This document shows positions 22,828-31,292 of a stretch of DNA of 64,000 nt, in pieces. Source of the DNA: JAXLXE01 sp046328115 (GTDB lineage Bacteria > Chloroflexota > UBA6077 > JACCZL01); the NCBI GenBank assembly GCA_046328115.1, contig JAXLXE010000004.1, forward strand, positions 744,001 through 808,000, written 5' to 3'. The notes beneath the pieces are model-generated. The model did no database searches, was not told where the DNA came from, and saw nothing but the letters and a program-made list of their open reading frames with translations. The first letter of the stretch is position 1, and the number at the start of each line of letters is the position of its first letter. The position numbers and the translations under genes were made by a program.

Positions 22828-23880
22828 ATGAGTGTCAGCGCTGAACCAAGGGCCGCGAAGACGGGTACGCGGCCGTACGCCCTCCTCCGCGAGGGCTTCC
22901 CCTTCCTGACCACCCTTGGCATGCGTCGTTTCACGACGTGTTGCACGGACCTGGCGATTGGCGATGAGGGCCGGCTCTTCGTCCTCTGCCGCGATGATGG
23001 CCAGGGCGGCACTATCCGCAAGCTGAACTGGGACGATGAGGACCTGGGCACCATTGGCTCCGGCGGGACGGGCGAGGGCCAGTTCATGTGGCCGGTCCAG
23101 ATCCTCCGCGATGGCGGCGAGAACCTCTACATCTCAGACGAGGGCACCCACCGCATCACGGCCTACAAGCGGGATGGGACGCTCATCGGCTGCTGGGGCA
23201 CCCACGGCAGCGACCCCGGGCAGCTCAACCGGCCGTCCGGCATCGCCTTTGACTCAGACGAGAACATCTGGGTAGCGGACACGATGAACCATCGCGTCCA
23301 GAAGTTCACGAAAGACGGTCGCTACCTCACCGGCTTCGGCTCGCATGGTAGCGGCGAGGGCCAGTTCGACAGGCCCTGGGGCATCCACGTAGACGGAGAG
23401 GGCTTCGTGTACGTGGTGGACTGGCACAATGACCGCGTCCAGAAGCTGACGCAGGACGGCAAGTGCGTCCTGAAGTTTGGCTCCTCCGGCAGCGGCGACG
23501 GCGAGCTGCACCGGCCGGCCGGCGTCACGGTTGACCAGGATGGTGACATCTACGTGGCCGACCGCGGCAACCACCGGGTTGTCCAGTTCAGCCCGGAGGG
23601 GCGCTACCTGGACAAGTTCATCGGCGATGCCACGCTCTCCAAGAGTGGTCGGGCCTATGTGCTGGCCAACCCGAAGGTGCTGCGCGGGCGCGAGATGACG
23701 AGCCTGGAACCGCAGAAGCGGCTACGCGGGCCGATGATGGTGCGGTTTGACGATCAGCGCCGCATGTACATCCCGGACTTCGGCTCGCACCGGATCCAGG
23801 TGTACCAGAAGATTGTCACGCCGCTGGGTGAGGACGACATCTGGGCCCCGCCCAGCATGCCGTTCCTGTACAACGTCTAG
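22828..23880 (+). CDS. NHL-repeat beta-propeller protein
   Basis: The 350-residue protein has repeated NHL blades, each with a 'GxFxxPxGIxxDxxGxxYVxDxxNHRVQ' rhythm: YISDEGTHRITAYKRDG, NIWVADTMNHRVQKFTKDG, YVVDWHNDRVQKLTQDG, IYVADRGNHRVVQFSPEG, and a final IPDFGSHRIQVYQK. Six blades are likely. NHL propellers bind proteins, peptides or RNA, and some are lyases. No signal peptide is present. ATG 22828 overlaps the tail of nothing and is 14 bp after the DUF1501 stop, so it is part of the operon; the terminator at 23895 closes the unit. Confidence 0.88.
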   Translation: MSVSAEPRAAKTGTRPYALLREGFPFLTTLGMRRFTTCCTDLAIGDEGRLFVLCRDDGQGGTIRKLNWDDEDLGTIGSGGTGEGQFMWPVQILRDGGENLYISDEGTHRITAYKRDGTLIGCWGTHGSDPGQLNRPSGIAFDSDENIWVADTMNHRVQKFTKDGRYLTGFGSHGSGEGQFDRPWGIHVDGEGFVYVVDWHNDRVQKLTQDGKCVLKFGSSGSGDGELHRPAGVTVDQDGDIYVADRGNHRVVQFSPEGRYLDKFIGDATLSKSGRAYVLANPKVLRGREMTSLEPQKRLRGPMMVRFDDQRRMYIPDFGSHRIQVYQKIVTPLGEDDIWAPPSMPFLYNV

Positions 23881-23894
23881 CCAAAGTCAGCGAG

Positions 23895-23930
23895 AAAGGC
23901 CGGCGGGAGTCCCGCCGGCCTTTCGTCTTC
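23895..23930 (+). terminator. Strong intrinsic terminator of the DUF1800 operon
   Basis: AAAGGCCGGCGGG and CCCGCCGGCCTTT pair perfectly (13 bp) round the loop AGT, followed by a T-rich tail. It lies 14 bp after the NHL stop codon. Confidence 0.92.
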
Positions 23931-24003
23931 CTGTTCAACTACTTCCTGTTTGACTACAGGCTCACTTACAGGCTCTCAGTTACGGGGAAGGGCGGCAGGC
24001 TCC

Positions 24004-24339
24004 ATGCCTATCATGATTGGCTTTGCCGAGCACCGCAGACGCCTCCTGGCCGCCGAGGCGGAGCGTTACACGGCGGAGGCCGCGCCCTATGGCGCGCTGC
24101 GGATCTGGGCCGTGGGGGCCTTTGCCCGTGGTTCAGTTGGGGTGGAGACGGAGCTGGAGCTCGTGATGATCCAGGATACGGATGACCCCTTCCAGCGCCG
24201 TCCTGACTTCTGGGTGAGCCACATGCGCCCGCGCGTGGGCACACGATTCTACGTCTACACCCCGGATGAGGCTGAGGAGTTCGAGGACGCGTGTCCCGTC
24301 CTCATTGAGGCGATGACCACGGGCGTCCAGCTTGTCTAG
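24004..24339 (+). CDS. MNT-type nucleotidyltransferase-fold protein (partner of HEPN)
   Basis: The 111-residue protein has the minimal nucleotidyltransferase pattern: LRIWAVGAFARGSVGVETEL, ELVMIQDT, and the RFYVYTPDEAEEFEDACPVL tail. In active enzymes the strand after 'GSxARG' is followed by 'SDxDL', whose two Asp bind Mg; here the equivalent is TELEL, with Glu in place of Asp, so activity is uncertain. MNT proteins pair with HEPN RNases and silence them by adding AMP to a Tyr. The gene overlaps the HEPN gene by 8 bp. ATG 24004 follows GGGAAGGGCGG. Confidence 0.75.
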   Translation: MPIMIGFAEHRRRLLAAEAERYTAEAAPYGALRIWAVGAFARGSVGVETELELVMIQDTDDPFQRRPDFWVSHMRPRVGTRFYVYTPDEAEEFEDACPVLIEAMTTGVQLV

Positions 24340-24745
24340 CCCGCAACCCACCCGCGAGGTGCGGGCGTGGACCCGCCAGTCTGAGCACGACCTGCGCGAC
24401 GCCGAGATCCTGGCACAGTCTGGCCGTCACGCGACCGCGAGCTTCATGTGTCACCAGGCGGCGGAGAAGATCCTGGTTGCTTTCCTGATGCAGCAGGGCG
24501 CTGAGCGCGTCTGGGGGCATTCACTGGCGGACCTGTGCGAGGACGCCATGCCGTTTGACGCGACGTTTGACCTGGTGAAGTCGATGGCGGGCATGCTGGA
24601 CAAGCACTACCTGGGCGCACGGTACCCCTCGACGCTTCCCGGCGGCGTCCCCGCCGAGACCTACGACGCTGAAGACTCTCGCCGAGCCCTTGAGATCGCC
24701 AGCGAGGTCCGCCGCTTCGTGCTGGAGAAGGTCCAGGCCGCGTAG
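24332..24745 (+). CDS. HEPN-domain protein (toxin-type RNase candidate)
   Basis: The 137-residue helical protein shows the HEPN signature: WTRQSEHDLRDAEILAQSGR, ATASFMCHQAAEKILVAFL, LADLCEDA, and YLGARYPSTLPGGVPAETYD, with EDSRRALEIASEVRRFVL. The 'CHQAAEKxLKA' helix is diagnostic. The usual RNase motif Rx4-6H is not evident, so it may be the non-catalytic Mth/YP-type subgroup. The start is a TTG at 24332 within the MNT stop region; GTG 24359 is an alternative. Together with the MNT gene it forms a two-gene toxin-antitoxin-like unit. Confidence 0.8.
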   Translation: MSSPQPTREVRAWTRQSEHDLRDAEILAQSGRHATASFMCHQAAEKILVAFLMQQGAERVWGHSLADLCEDAMPFDATFDLVKSMAGMLDKHYLGARYPSTLPGGVPAETYDAEDSRRALEIASEVRRFVLEKVQAA

Positions 24746-24950
24746 CCGACCGGGCGCCCCATCACGCCCGACTTGGGCTCGTCGTTGTACCTGGCGTGGT
24801 CGATAGTCCCCGCGGGTCCGCGCTGCACGAACCCGGTGGTGAGTATCCGCCCGCCACTCCAAACTGACCCGAAACCAGCGGAGCCACGATGGTGCATTCC
24901 CACGGCTCCCCACCTTTGTAGGACTCAGCTGTAGGAACTCAGCACGTCAG

Positions 24951-26120
24951 ATGCGTGTCATTGCCTGGATAGCCCATTCTTCGGTTGGTCCTATGGCGGT
25001 GGTTGCCGCTTTCTACGCGGCACTGTGTTTCCAGATCCTGGCGCAGTATGGCCATGACCCCACTTGCCTGGCCCGCATCGGAGACAGGGTGGACACCGGG
25101 CGGCTCGTTCCCAATCAGAACTGTGTGGAGCAGGATTCGGTTGGCTACGACGGTCAGTTCTACTTCTTCATCGCGCTCGATCCGACGTTGCTGACCTACG
25201 ACCCCACCCTGGCGATGGACAGCGTGGCATATCGCTACGGTCGAATCCTCTACCCGCTTCTGGCCTGGCTGCTCGCCGGAGGCCAGGAATGGCTCGTGCC
25301 CTGGTCGCTCCTCATCGTCAACGTGCTCGCGGTTCTGTGCTGCACGGCTGGCGCCATGGGCATCCTTCAACACTTCGGCGCGAGCCGGTGGCTTTCTGTG
25401 GCAGTTGCCCTGAGCCCGCCGTTGTTAATCGGCACGCTGGCGGACCTTGCCGAGCCGGTCTCACTCGCCTGCACCATCTGGGGTCTGCTGTGGTTCTGCA
25501 GGAGGCAGCACATCCGCGCTACGCTGGTCCTGAGCCTCAGCGTATTCGCCCGCGAAGTGGGCGTAGTTGTGCCGCTCGTCTTCTCGCTGGCGTTCCTGGT
25601 AGCGCGAGACTGGCGCAGGTGCCTGCTGTACGCGGTGCCTGGGGTAGTCCTGGCTGCCTGGAACGCTATTCTCTGGCTGCGCCTTGGCGCTTTTGGCGTG
25701 TTGTCAGGCCCGCCCAACTTCGGTCCACCGCTGGGTGGGATGATCTACCGTGCCCGGTGGTTACTGGGTCTCCAGGACGCATGGCACGGAGAAGGGTTGG
25801 CCTCAACCTGGCAACGACAAACTGAGCTTACGGTGTTGATCCTCACCGCGGCCATCATGTTCCTGGGGGTTATCAGGTTCTGCTCGCGGCCCCATCCGCT
25901 CTCAGCGCAGTTGTTCGCGCAGTGCCTACTGATGGCTTTCACGACTCCCGAGGTGTGGCTTGACCTGTACAGCTACAGCAGGGTGATGGGGCCAATGTTC
26001 CTTTTCTACGGCCTGGTCTTGCTGCTGCCGCGTGCCGCAAAAGCGGTTGAGGGGGTGGCGGCAACGGCTGATGCCCCAACGTGGTCGGGCGCCGCCAACG
26101 CCACACGATTCCAGACCTGA
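24951..26120 (+). CDS. Polytopic membrane protein, AZOBR_p60025-like / GT-C-like (paralogue 1)
   Basis: The 389-residue protein has about nine hydrophobic segments starting at residues 13-33. The signature is EQDSVGYDGQFYFFIALDP then VAYRYGRILYPLLAWLLAGG, in the first large outer loop, and ADLAEPVSLACTIWGLLWF. This matches a family I recall as AZOBR_p60025-type cell-surface glycopolymer formation proteins, close to GT-C (polyprenyl-linked sugar) transferases; an Asp in the first loop, as in GYDGQ, would fit the GT-C catalytic position. It is about 45% identical by eye to the product of 27239..28420, with the RraA gene between. Function in surface polymer synthesis is inference. Confidence 0.72.
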   Translation: MRVIAWIAHSSVGPMAVVAAFYAALCFQILAQYGHDPTCLARIGDRVDTGRLVPNQNCVEQDSVGYDGQFYFFIALDPTLLTYDPTLAMDSVAYRYGRILYPLLAWLLAGGQEWLVPWSLLIVNVLAVLCCTAGAMGILQHFGASRWLSVAVALSPPLLIGTLADLAEPVSLACTIWGLLWFCRRQHIRATLVLSLSVFAREVGVVVPLVFSLAFLVARDWRRCLLYAVPGVVLAAWNAILWLRLGAFGVLSGPPNFGPPLGGMIYRARWLLGLQDAWHGEGLASTWQRQTELTVLILTAAIMFLGVIRFCSRPHPLSAQLFAQCLLMAFTTPEVWLDLYSYSRVMGPMFLFYGLVLLLPRAAKAVEGVAATADAPTWSGAANATRFQT

Positions 26121-26213
26121 CCCCTCAGAGGCGGACCTGAGCTCCCGTCCGCTCGGAACGGGCGAATTCGCTGATAATGGGCCGTACGACACTGCGCCAG
26201 GATCAGCAATACC

Positions 26214-27023
26214 ATGGTTTTCAACAGCCCCGAGAACGTAGCCGCGCTCACCCCCCTCAACCCCTACGACCGCCTGCCTGATGGCCGACCGCGGGTGCCG
26301 GATGACCTCATCCAGCGCATGCGCCTTGTGACGCCGGAGGAAGCGTGGAGTGTGCTCCAGCGCAGGCACGGCTACTCCTTCCAGTTTGAAGGCAACTGGA
26401 TCAACCTGCACCCTGACCGCGTCCTGGTGGGACGGGCGGTCACCGCGCAATTCGTCCCGCATCGACCAGATCTGGATGGCGTCATCAACAGGTGGGGTGA
26501 GGAGCGAGGCAAGGTTCCCCGACAGAACACCTGGGTTATTGACAGCCTGATCAAGGATGACGTGGTCGTGGTGGACCTGTTTGGGAAGGTGCGTGATGGC
26601 ACGTTTGCGGGTGACAATCTGGCCACCGCCATCAAGACCCGCACGGGCACCGGGATGGTTGTAGACGGCGGTATCCGCGATGTCCAGCAGATCCACGAGC
26701 TTGATGACTTCAACGCCTTTGTTCGAGGTCTGGACCCAACGGCTATCGCCGATGTCACGCTAGCCGGCGTCAACATCCCCATTCGAATTGGTGGCGCTAC
26801 CGTACTGCCAGGGGATGTGGTGCTTGGAACCCGAACGGGTGTCACGTTTATCCCGCCCCACCTTGCTCTAGAGATCGTCGAGCACTCTGAGCTGACGAGG
26901 CTCCGCGACGAATTTGGCAAGCTCCGCCTGGCGGAAGGCGTGTACACGTCCGGACAGATCGATACGCAGACGTGGGAGCCGGCGATCCAGGCCGACTTCG
27001 AACGGTGGCGAGCCCGCGCCTGA
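26214..27023 (+). CDS. RraA-family protein (aldolase/RNase-E-inhibitor-like fold)
   Basis: The 269-residue protein has the RraA core: GRAVTAQFVPHRPD, VVVVDLFGKVRDGTFAGDNL (GDNLA at 133-137), KTRTGTGMVVDGGIRD (DGGIRD at 151-156), and VLPGDVVLGTRTGVTFIPP. Family members are either RNase-E regulators or HMG/CHA aldolases and oxaloacetate decarboxylases; the conserved 'GDN...R...GGxRD' set used for metal and oxo-acid binding is present. It is longer than E. coli RraA (161 residues) because of N- and C-terminal helices, as in the aldolase-like members. It lies between the two membrane paralogues, 93 bp after the first, in the same direction. Confidence 0.85.
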   Translation: MVFNSPENVAALTPLNPYDRLPDGRPRVPDDLIQRMRLVTPEEAWSVLQRRHGYSFQFEGNWINLHPDRVLVGRAVTAQFVPHRPDLDGVINRWGEERGKVPRQNTWVIDSLIKDDVVVVDLFGKVRDGTFAGDNLATAIKTRTGTGMVVDGGIRDVQQIHELDDFNAFVRGLDPTAIADVTLAGVNIPIRIGGATVLPGDVVLGTRTGVTFIPPHLALEIVEHSELTRLRDEFGKLRLAEGVYTSGQIDTQTWEPAIQADFERWRARA

Positions 27024-27044
27024 TCTGACTCCTGGAAGGATGCC

Positions 27045-27070
27045 GGCCGCGCTTTCTATAGCGCGCGGCC
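27045..27070 (+). terminator. GC hairpin after the RraA gene
   Basis: GGCCGCGC and GCGCGGCC pair perfectly round a 10-base loop, 21 bp after the RraA stop. There is no T tract, so it may act as a weak or Rho-assisted terminator, or only stabilise the message. Confidence 0.5.
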
Positions 27071-27238
27071 GAGATACCACCCGCCCATACGCATCACGGG
27101 GTTGGGGCGCGGGGTTCAGCGACCCTGCGCCCGCCCTGGGCGTGCCGACACGGACTTCCGTGGTTGGGGTACCTGGCGGCCACCTGCATCTGTCGCCCAT
27201 CAGCGGCTGCCCTGTGAACCATCCCGGCTACCCTGTTA

Positions 27239-28420
27239 ATGGCGTTCTACTGGCTGATGTCGACGATCACGTTCACGCAGTCAGCACTGTTTCGAACTCC
27301 GTGGCGAGCACGGCTGGGGCTGGTCGCCCCCGCTCTGGTCGTCCTGGTGTTTTACGCGGGTCTCGTTGGGTACATCGCAGGTAACTATTTCGAGGGTGAC
27401 GCGGCCTGTTTTGCCCGCGTGGGAGAAACGGTAGCCACGCAGCACCTGATCGCCAATAAACGGTGCATCATGCGGGAATCTGCAGGCTACGATGGACAGT
27501 TCTTTTACTTCATCGCCCTGGATCCCACGCTCACCACGTACGACCCCAGAGCATCGCTAGATCAACCGTCATATCGCTATGGTCGGATCCTGTATCCCAC
27601 CCTGGCCTGGCTGGCGGCACTGGGGCGGGCAGAGCTTGTCCCGTGGGCATTGGTTCTCGTCAACGTCGTCGCGGCGGCGGCGGCCACGCTCGGAGCGGCG
27701 TACTTGCTGACTGGCATACGCGTCATCCCCTGGCTCTCGCTGGTGGTTGGACTAAGCCCACCGGTGATCATTGGCACACTAGCAGACCTTTCAGAGCCGG
27801 TGGCTATGGCATGCCTCGTCTGGGGTGTTGCACTGCACTTCCGATCGCGCCACGCCCTGGCGGCCGTTGCCCTCACTTGCGCCACGCTGACGCGTGAAGT
27901 CGGAGTAATCGTTCCGGTGATCTACGCGAGTGTGCTCGCAGCTCAGGGCAAGTGGCGGTCCCTGGCTCCGTACTTGCTCGCTCCAAGCGCGCTTGTCCTG
28001 TGGAACCTGGTGCTGTGGTTCCGCTTTGACGCCTTTGGGATCATCAACGGTTCGCGCAATTTTGGCCCACCGCTTGGAGGCATGATCTACCGGATGCGGT
28101 GGCTTCTGGGCATGGAGAGCCCGGTTTTCGGCGAAGGGCTCGCCACGTCAAGCCAACTCAACGGCGAGCTACCCATCCTCATCTTGAGCCTGGCCGTTAT
28201 TGCTCTTGGCCTTACCAAACCGTTCACGCGGCCGAGTACTACTGCCATCCAGCTCGCGGCGCAGTGCTTCCTGATGATCTTCCTCACGGCCGACAATTTC
28301 CTTGATATCTTCAGCTTTGGCCGAACCCTGGGGCCCATGTACCTGTTCTACGGTCTGGCAATGCTGGAGCCGCGACGCGCCACCAGGCTGTTACGTCAGC
28401 CACAATTCGCGCCGCCGTAA
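27239..28420 (+). CDS. Polytopic membrane protein, AZOBR_p60025-like / GT-C-like (paralogue 2)
   Basis: The 393-residue protein is a paralogue of 24951..26120, matching in every block: ESAGYDGQFFYFIALDP, YRYGRILYPTLAWLAALG, SPPVIIGTLADLSEPVAMA, TREVGVIVPVIYAS, FGPPLGGMIYRMRWLLGM and FGRTLGPMYLFYGLAML. The shared loop Asp (GYDGQ) and Arg (YRYGR) are the best candidates for function. ATG 27239 has no ribosome site; ATG 27257 is an alternative start. The spacing from RraA is 215 bp with a hairpin, so it may have its own promoter. Confidence 0.72.
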   Translation: MAFYWLMSTITFTQSALFRTPWRARLGLVAPALVVLVFYAGLVGYIAGNYFEGDAACFARVGETVATQHLIANKRCIMRESAGYDGQFFYFIALDPTLTTYDPRASLDQPSYRYGRILYPTLAWLAALGRAELVPWALVLVNVVAAAAATLGAAYLLTGIRVIPWLSLVVGLSPPVIIGTLADLSEPVAMACLVWGVALHFRSRHALAAVALTCATLTREVGVIVPVIYASVLAAQGKWRSLAPYLLAPSALVLWNLVLWFRFDAFGIINGSRNFGPPLGGMIYRMRWLLGMESPVFGEGLATSSQLNGELPILILSLAVIALGLTKPFTRPSTTAIQLAAQCFLMIFLTADNFLDIFSFGRTLGPMYLFYGLAMLEPRRATRLLRQPQFAPP

Positions 28421-28631
28421 CTCATCAGGGGAATCCTGTCGTTCATGGCGGACCATCCCGGCGTCTTCCGGGGGTATACCGCCTCATCAGCGGCGATCTC
28501 TCGGCATCCTGGCTCGTTCCCACGAAGTCTCAGGCGATCTCCACGAGCACTGGCATGTACGTAGACGCCGACGGGCTACCGCTGCCAGCCACGCCACGAC
28601 TCGCGGAATGGAGTCTGGCTGCGAGCCCCAC

Positions 28632-30191
28632 TCAGGAGACCAGATCTGCTCCGGGGCGGCCATCTGTGATGACGAATCGGGCGCGGGTGGAGACGGGTGC
28701 ACCTGGGCGGTCCACGTAGGGCACGACGCGGAAGTTGGCCTCCAGACGCTCCGGCGTGACGCTACACAGTACGTAGCCGCGCTGTGAGTTCCAGAACTTT
28801 ATGTGTGGGTTCTCTGTGATGTATACGGAGCCGGGCCGCGGATCGAACCCGTTGCCGCCGGAGCTAATTGACGTCCCAATGAGCTCTGTAGCGACCGTGG
28901 GCGAGCTGGGATCATCAAAGCTGCTCTTGATGTCCGCCACCCAGTTTGCGTGAATATCGCCGCTCAGGATGACCGGGTTGGAAGGCTGACGCCGTTCCAG
29001 GAAGCTGGTGATTCGCTCGCGCGCGGCTGGGTAGCCGTCCCACTGATCTAGATTGAACGTCTGGATGACGCCTGACTGCCGATCAAGCTGGGCCATCATG
29101 GCCTGCTGGGCGATGATGTTCCAGCGGGCCGCTGACGCGTCCAGGCCGTCAAGAAGCCAGCGCTCTTGCTCCGGGCCGGTCATGGTTGCGCCGGGACTGA
29201 GCGCCTCCAGGCAGCGTGGCTTGATGCCGTCATCGCAGGGCTGGTCCGTCCGATACTGACGGGTGTCCAGCACGCTGAGCTCAACCAGATCCCCGAAGGC
29301 CAGACGGCGGTACAGACGGGCATCTGGGCCAACGGGCATGGACGCGGCGCGGAGCGGCAGGTGCTCCCAATACGCCTGATACGCCGCGGCTCTTCTTGGT
29401 AAGAACACCGAAGCGGGCGAGTTACGGATGTCGACCGTGCCAGCGTAGTTGTTCTCTACCTCGTGATCATCCCAGGTGACGACCCATGGAAACGCCGCGT
29501 GTGTTGCCTGCAGGTCCCGATCCGTTTTGTAGAGCGCGTAGCGGTCTCGATAGCCCTGAAGGGTTGTTGGCATGGGCGTACCGTGGCTGCGCACCCGGCC
29601 TGCCTGCATGGCGCCTTCATAGATATAGTCGCCAAGATGCACGATGAGATCCAGGTCTTCCCCCGCCAGATGACGGTAGGCTGTGAACAGGCCTTGCTCG
29701 TAGTTCTGGCAGGAGACGAACGCGAACCGGAGCTCCGCAACTGGATCACCCACTGCCGGGGCGGTTCTCGTTCGACCTACTGGACTGACTTCGTTACCGG
29801 CCTCAAACCGGTACCAGTACCAACGAGCGGGCTGCAGCCCTGAAACCTCCACGTGAACGGAGTGCGCGAGCTCAGGCAGCGCGAGGGTGGTGCCCTGCTG
29901 CACCACCTGGGTCATTGCCTCGTCGTGGGCGACGATCCATTGGACGGGTACTGATTCCTGTCCCATGCCGCCACCGTTGAGCGGGTCGGGCGCCAGCCGT
30001 GTCCACAGGACGACTCCGTCCGACAAGGGGTCACCGGAGGCCACACCCAGCGAAAATGGGTACTCCGCGAATCGCGGCCGCGCGGAAACTGGCGCGGGAA
30101 AGCGATTCACGTACGCCAGGGTCAGAAACGCCGTAGTGGCGGTGAGAAACCGCCGCCGCGTAGGGCGCGCTAGGATAGCCCTGCCTCCCAC
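28632..30191 (-). CDS. phoD: PhoD-like alkaline phosphatase/phosphodiesterase, Tat-exported
   Basis: The 519-residue protein has a Tat signal (TRRRFLTATTAFLTLAYV at about 11-28) and the PhoD domain order: FSLGVASGDPLSDGVVLWTR, an N-terminal Fn3-like region (ARWYWYRFEAGNEVSPVGRT), and the metallophosphatase core with AFVSCQNYEQG, DLIVHLGDYIYEG, TWDDHEVENNYAG and VILSGDIHANW. Asp, Tyr and His ligands for Fe/Ca are present. It hydrolyses phosphomonoesters and phosphodiesters outside the cell, typically under phosphate limitation. The GTG at 30191 lies inside the SpoIIM gene by 22 bp, so translation is coupled; no PHO box is evident. Confidence 0.92.
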   Translation of the reverse strand: MGGRAILARPTRRRFLTATTAFLTLAYVNRFPAPVSARPRFAEYPFSLGVASGDPLSDGVVLWTRLAPDPLNGGGMGQESVPVQWIVAHDEAMTQVVQQGTTLALPELAHSVHVEVSGLQPARWYWYRFEAGNEVSPVGRTRTAPAVGDPVAELRFAFVSCQNYEQGLFTAYRHLAGEDLDLIVHLGDYIYEGAMQAGRVRSHGTPMPTTLQGYRDRYALYKTDRDLQATHAAFPWVVTWDDHEVENNYAGTVDIRNSPASVFLPRRAAAYQAYWEHLPLRAASMPVGPDARLYRRLAFGDLVELSVLDTRQYRTDQPCDDGIKPRCLEALSPGATMTGPEQERWLLDGLDASAARWNIIAQQAMMAQLDRQSGVIQTFNLDQWDGYPAARERITSFLERRQPSNPVILSGDIHANWVADIKSSFDDPSSPTVATELIGTSISSGGNGFDPRPGSVYITENPHIKFWNSQRGYVLCSVTPERLEANFRVVPYVDRPGAPVSTRARFVITDGRPGADLVS

Positions 30192-31186
30192 ACCCGACGC
30201 GGTTGGGCGCGCTGCCTCACCGTAGTCTCAGGCCGCGTTTGGCTGCGCAGGCCGCTGGACAAATATGCCGCGAGAGCAATCTCAACCATGGGTCCGAAGG
30301 CGTATTTTGCCACGGCGGGCAGCGACGAAGGTGAGATAAAGCCCTCAATTAATCCGGCTACGACCAACCACGGCGCTACGCCGATGAGCAACAAGACTGA
30401 GCGGCGCGCTGCCATCGCAAGCGCGTCCTTTCGGGGGAGCAATCCAGGGTTGAGGATGGCCCAGGCCATCTGAAGTCCGCAGCCCCCGGCGATGAATACG
30501 ATCGATAGCTCGATGTACCCGTGGGGAGAGACGAATGCCAGGAGCTCACCGGCGAGGTTGTACGCGTGGGTGTAACCGAGCACGGCCCCGAACATCAGAC
30601 CGTTTGAGACGAGGACGTAGGCGGTGAGTGTGCCGGCGAGCATGCCACCCGCGAACGCGAGAAATGAGACCTGGATGTTGTTCGTCATGATGATGGTGGC
30701 CATGACCGGCCTGGTGGGCTCTGCCATGTCCGTCCAGAGCCGTCCGCTGCGAACCACTCTGGTGAGCTCGGGGGGGAGCACGGCCTCCGCCCCGGGTGGG
30801 TTGGTCACAGCGACGACGTATGCCGCGAGTGCCGGAACCACAAAGAGGGTAAGCGCGGCGGCCACAAACCAACGTGCGGCGGCGAAGAGCTCCGGAACAC
30901 CCCTGGTGAAGAACCGCGCCAGCCGAAGCCAGCTCCCGCCATCAGCCCGGTACACCACCGGGTGGGCACGCGCGGCAAGCCCGTTGAGGTATCTGGTGAC
31001 CTGATCACCAGGATAATCGCGCCGGGCGATCGCGAGGTCAGACGTGATGTGCCGATAGAGCTGGCCAAGGCGCTCGATCTCTGGCGCGCCCAGCCGACGG
31101 GGATCCTGGCCAGTCCTTCGCAGCAGCCGCTCGAGCGCATCCCAATCTTCGCGGTGGCCAAGGATGAAGCTGTCGACACCTGCCAT
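30170..31186 (-). CDS. SpoIIM-like (stage II sporulation protein M family) membrane protein
   Basis: The 338-residue protein is basic at the N-terminus (MAGVDSFILGHREDWDALERL; LGQLYRHITSDLAIARRDYP) and has five to six membrane helices, with NNIQVSFLAFAGGMLAGTLTAY, FGAVLGYTHAYNLAGELL and FVSPHGYIELSIVFIAGGCGL, which are the family's conserved blocks. In B. subtilis SpoIIM helps engulfment, but this form is widespread in non-sporulating bacteria next to RDD and MoxR/DUF58 genes. It is divergent from the RDD gene (107 bp) and overlaps phoD. Confidence 0.88.
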   Translation of the reverse strand: MAGVDSFILGHREDWDALERLLRRTGQDPRRLGAPEIERLGQLYRHITSDLAIARRDYPGDQVTRYLNGLAARAHPVVYRADGGSWLRLARFFTRGVPELFAAARWFVAAALTLFVVPALAAYVVAVTNPPGAEAVLPPELTRVVRSGRLWTDMAEPTRPVMATIIMTNNIQVSFLAFAGGMLAGTLTAYVLVSNGLMFGAVLGYTHAYNLAGELLAFVSPHGYIELSIVFIAGGCGLQMAWAILNPGLLPRKDALAMAARRSVLLLIGVAPWLVVAGLIEGFISPSSLPAVAKYAFGPMVEIALAAYLSSGLRSQTRPETTVRQRAQPRRVWEAGLS

Positions 31187-31292
31187 ATCAGCTAGCCTTC
31201 CGTCCGCACGCCGATTCCGTCGCAGTGGGGCACGAGCATGCGTTGTACTCTATGAAACGCGACGGGCAGCCGAGAGCGGTCGGGGGGATGCG

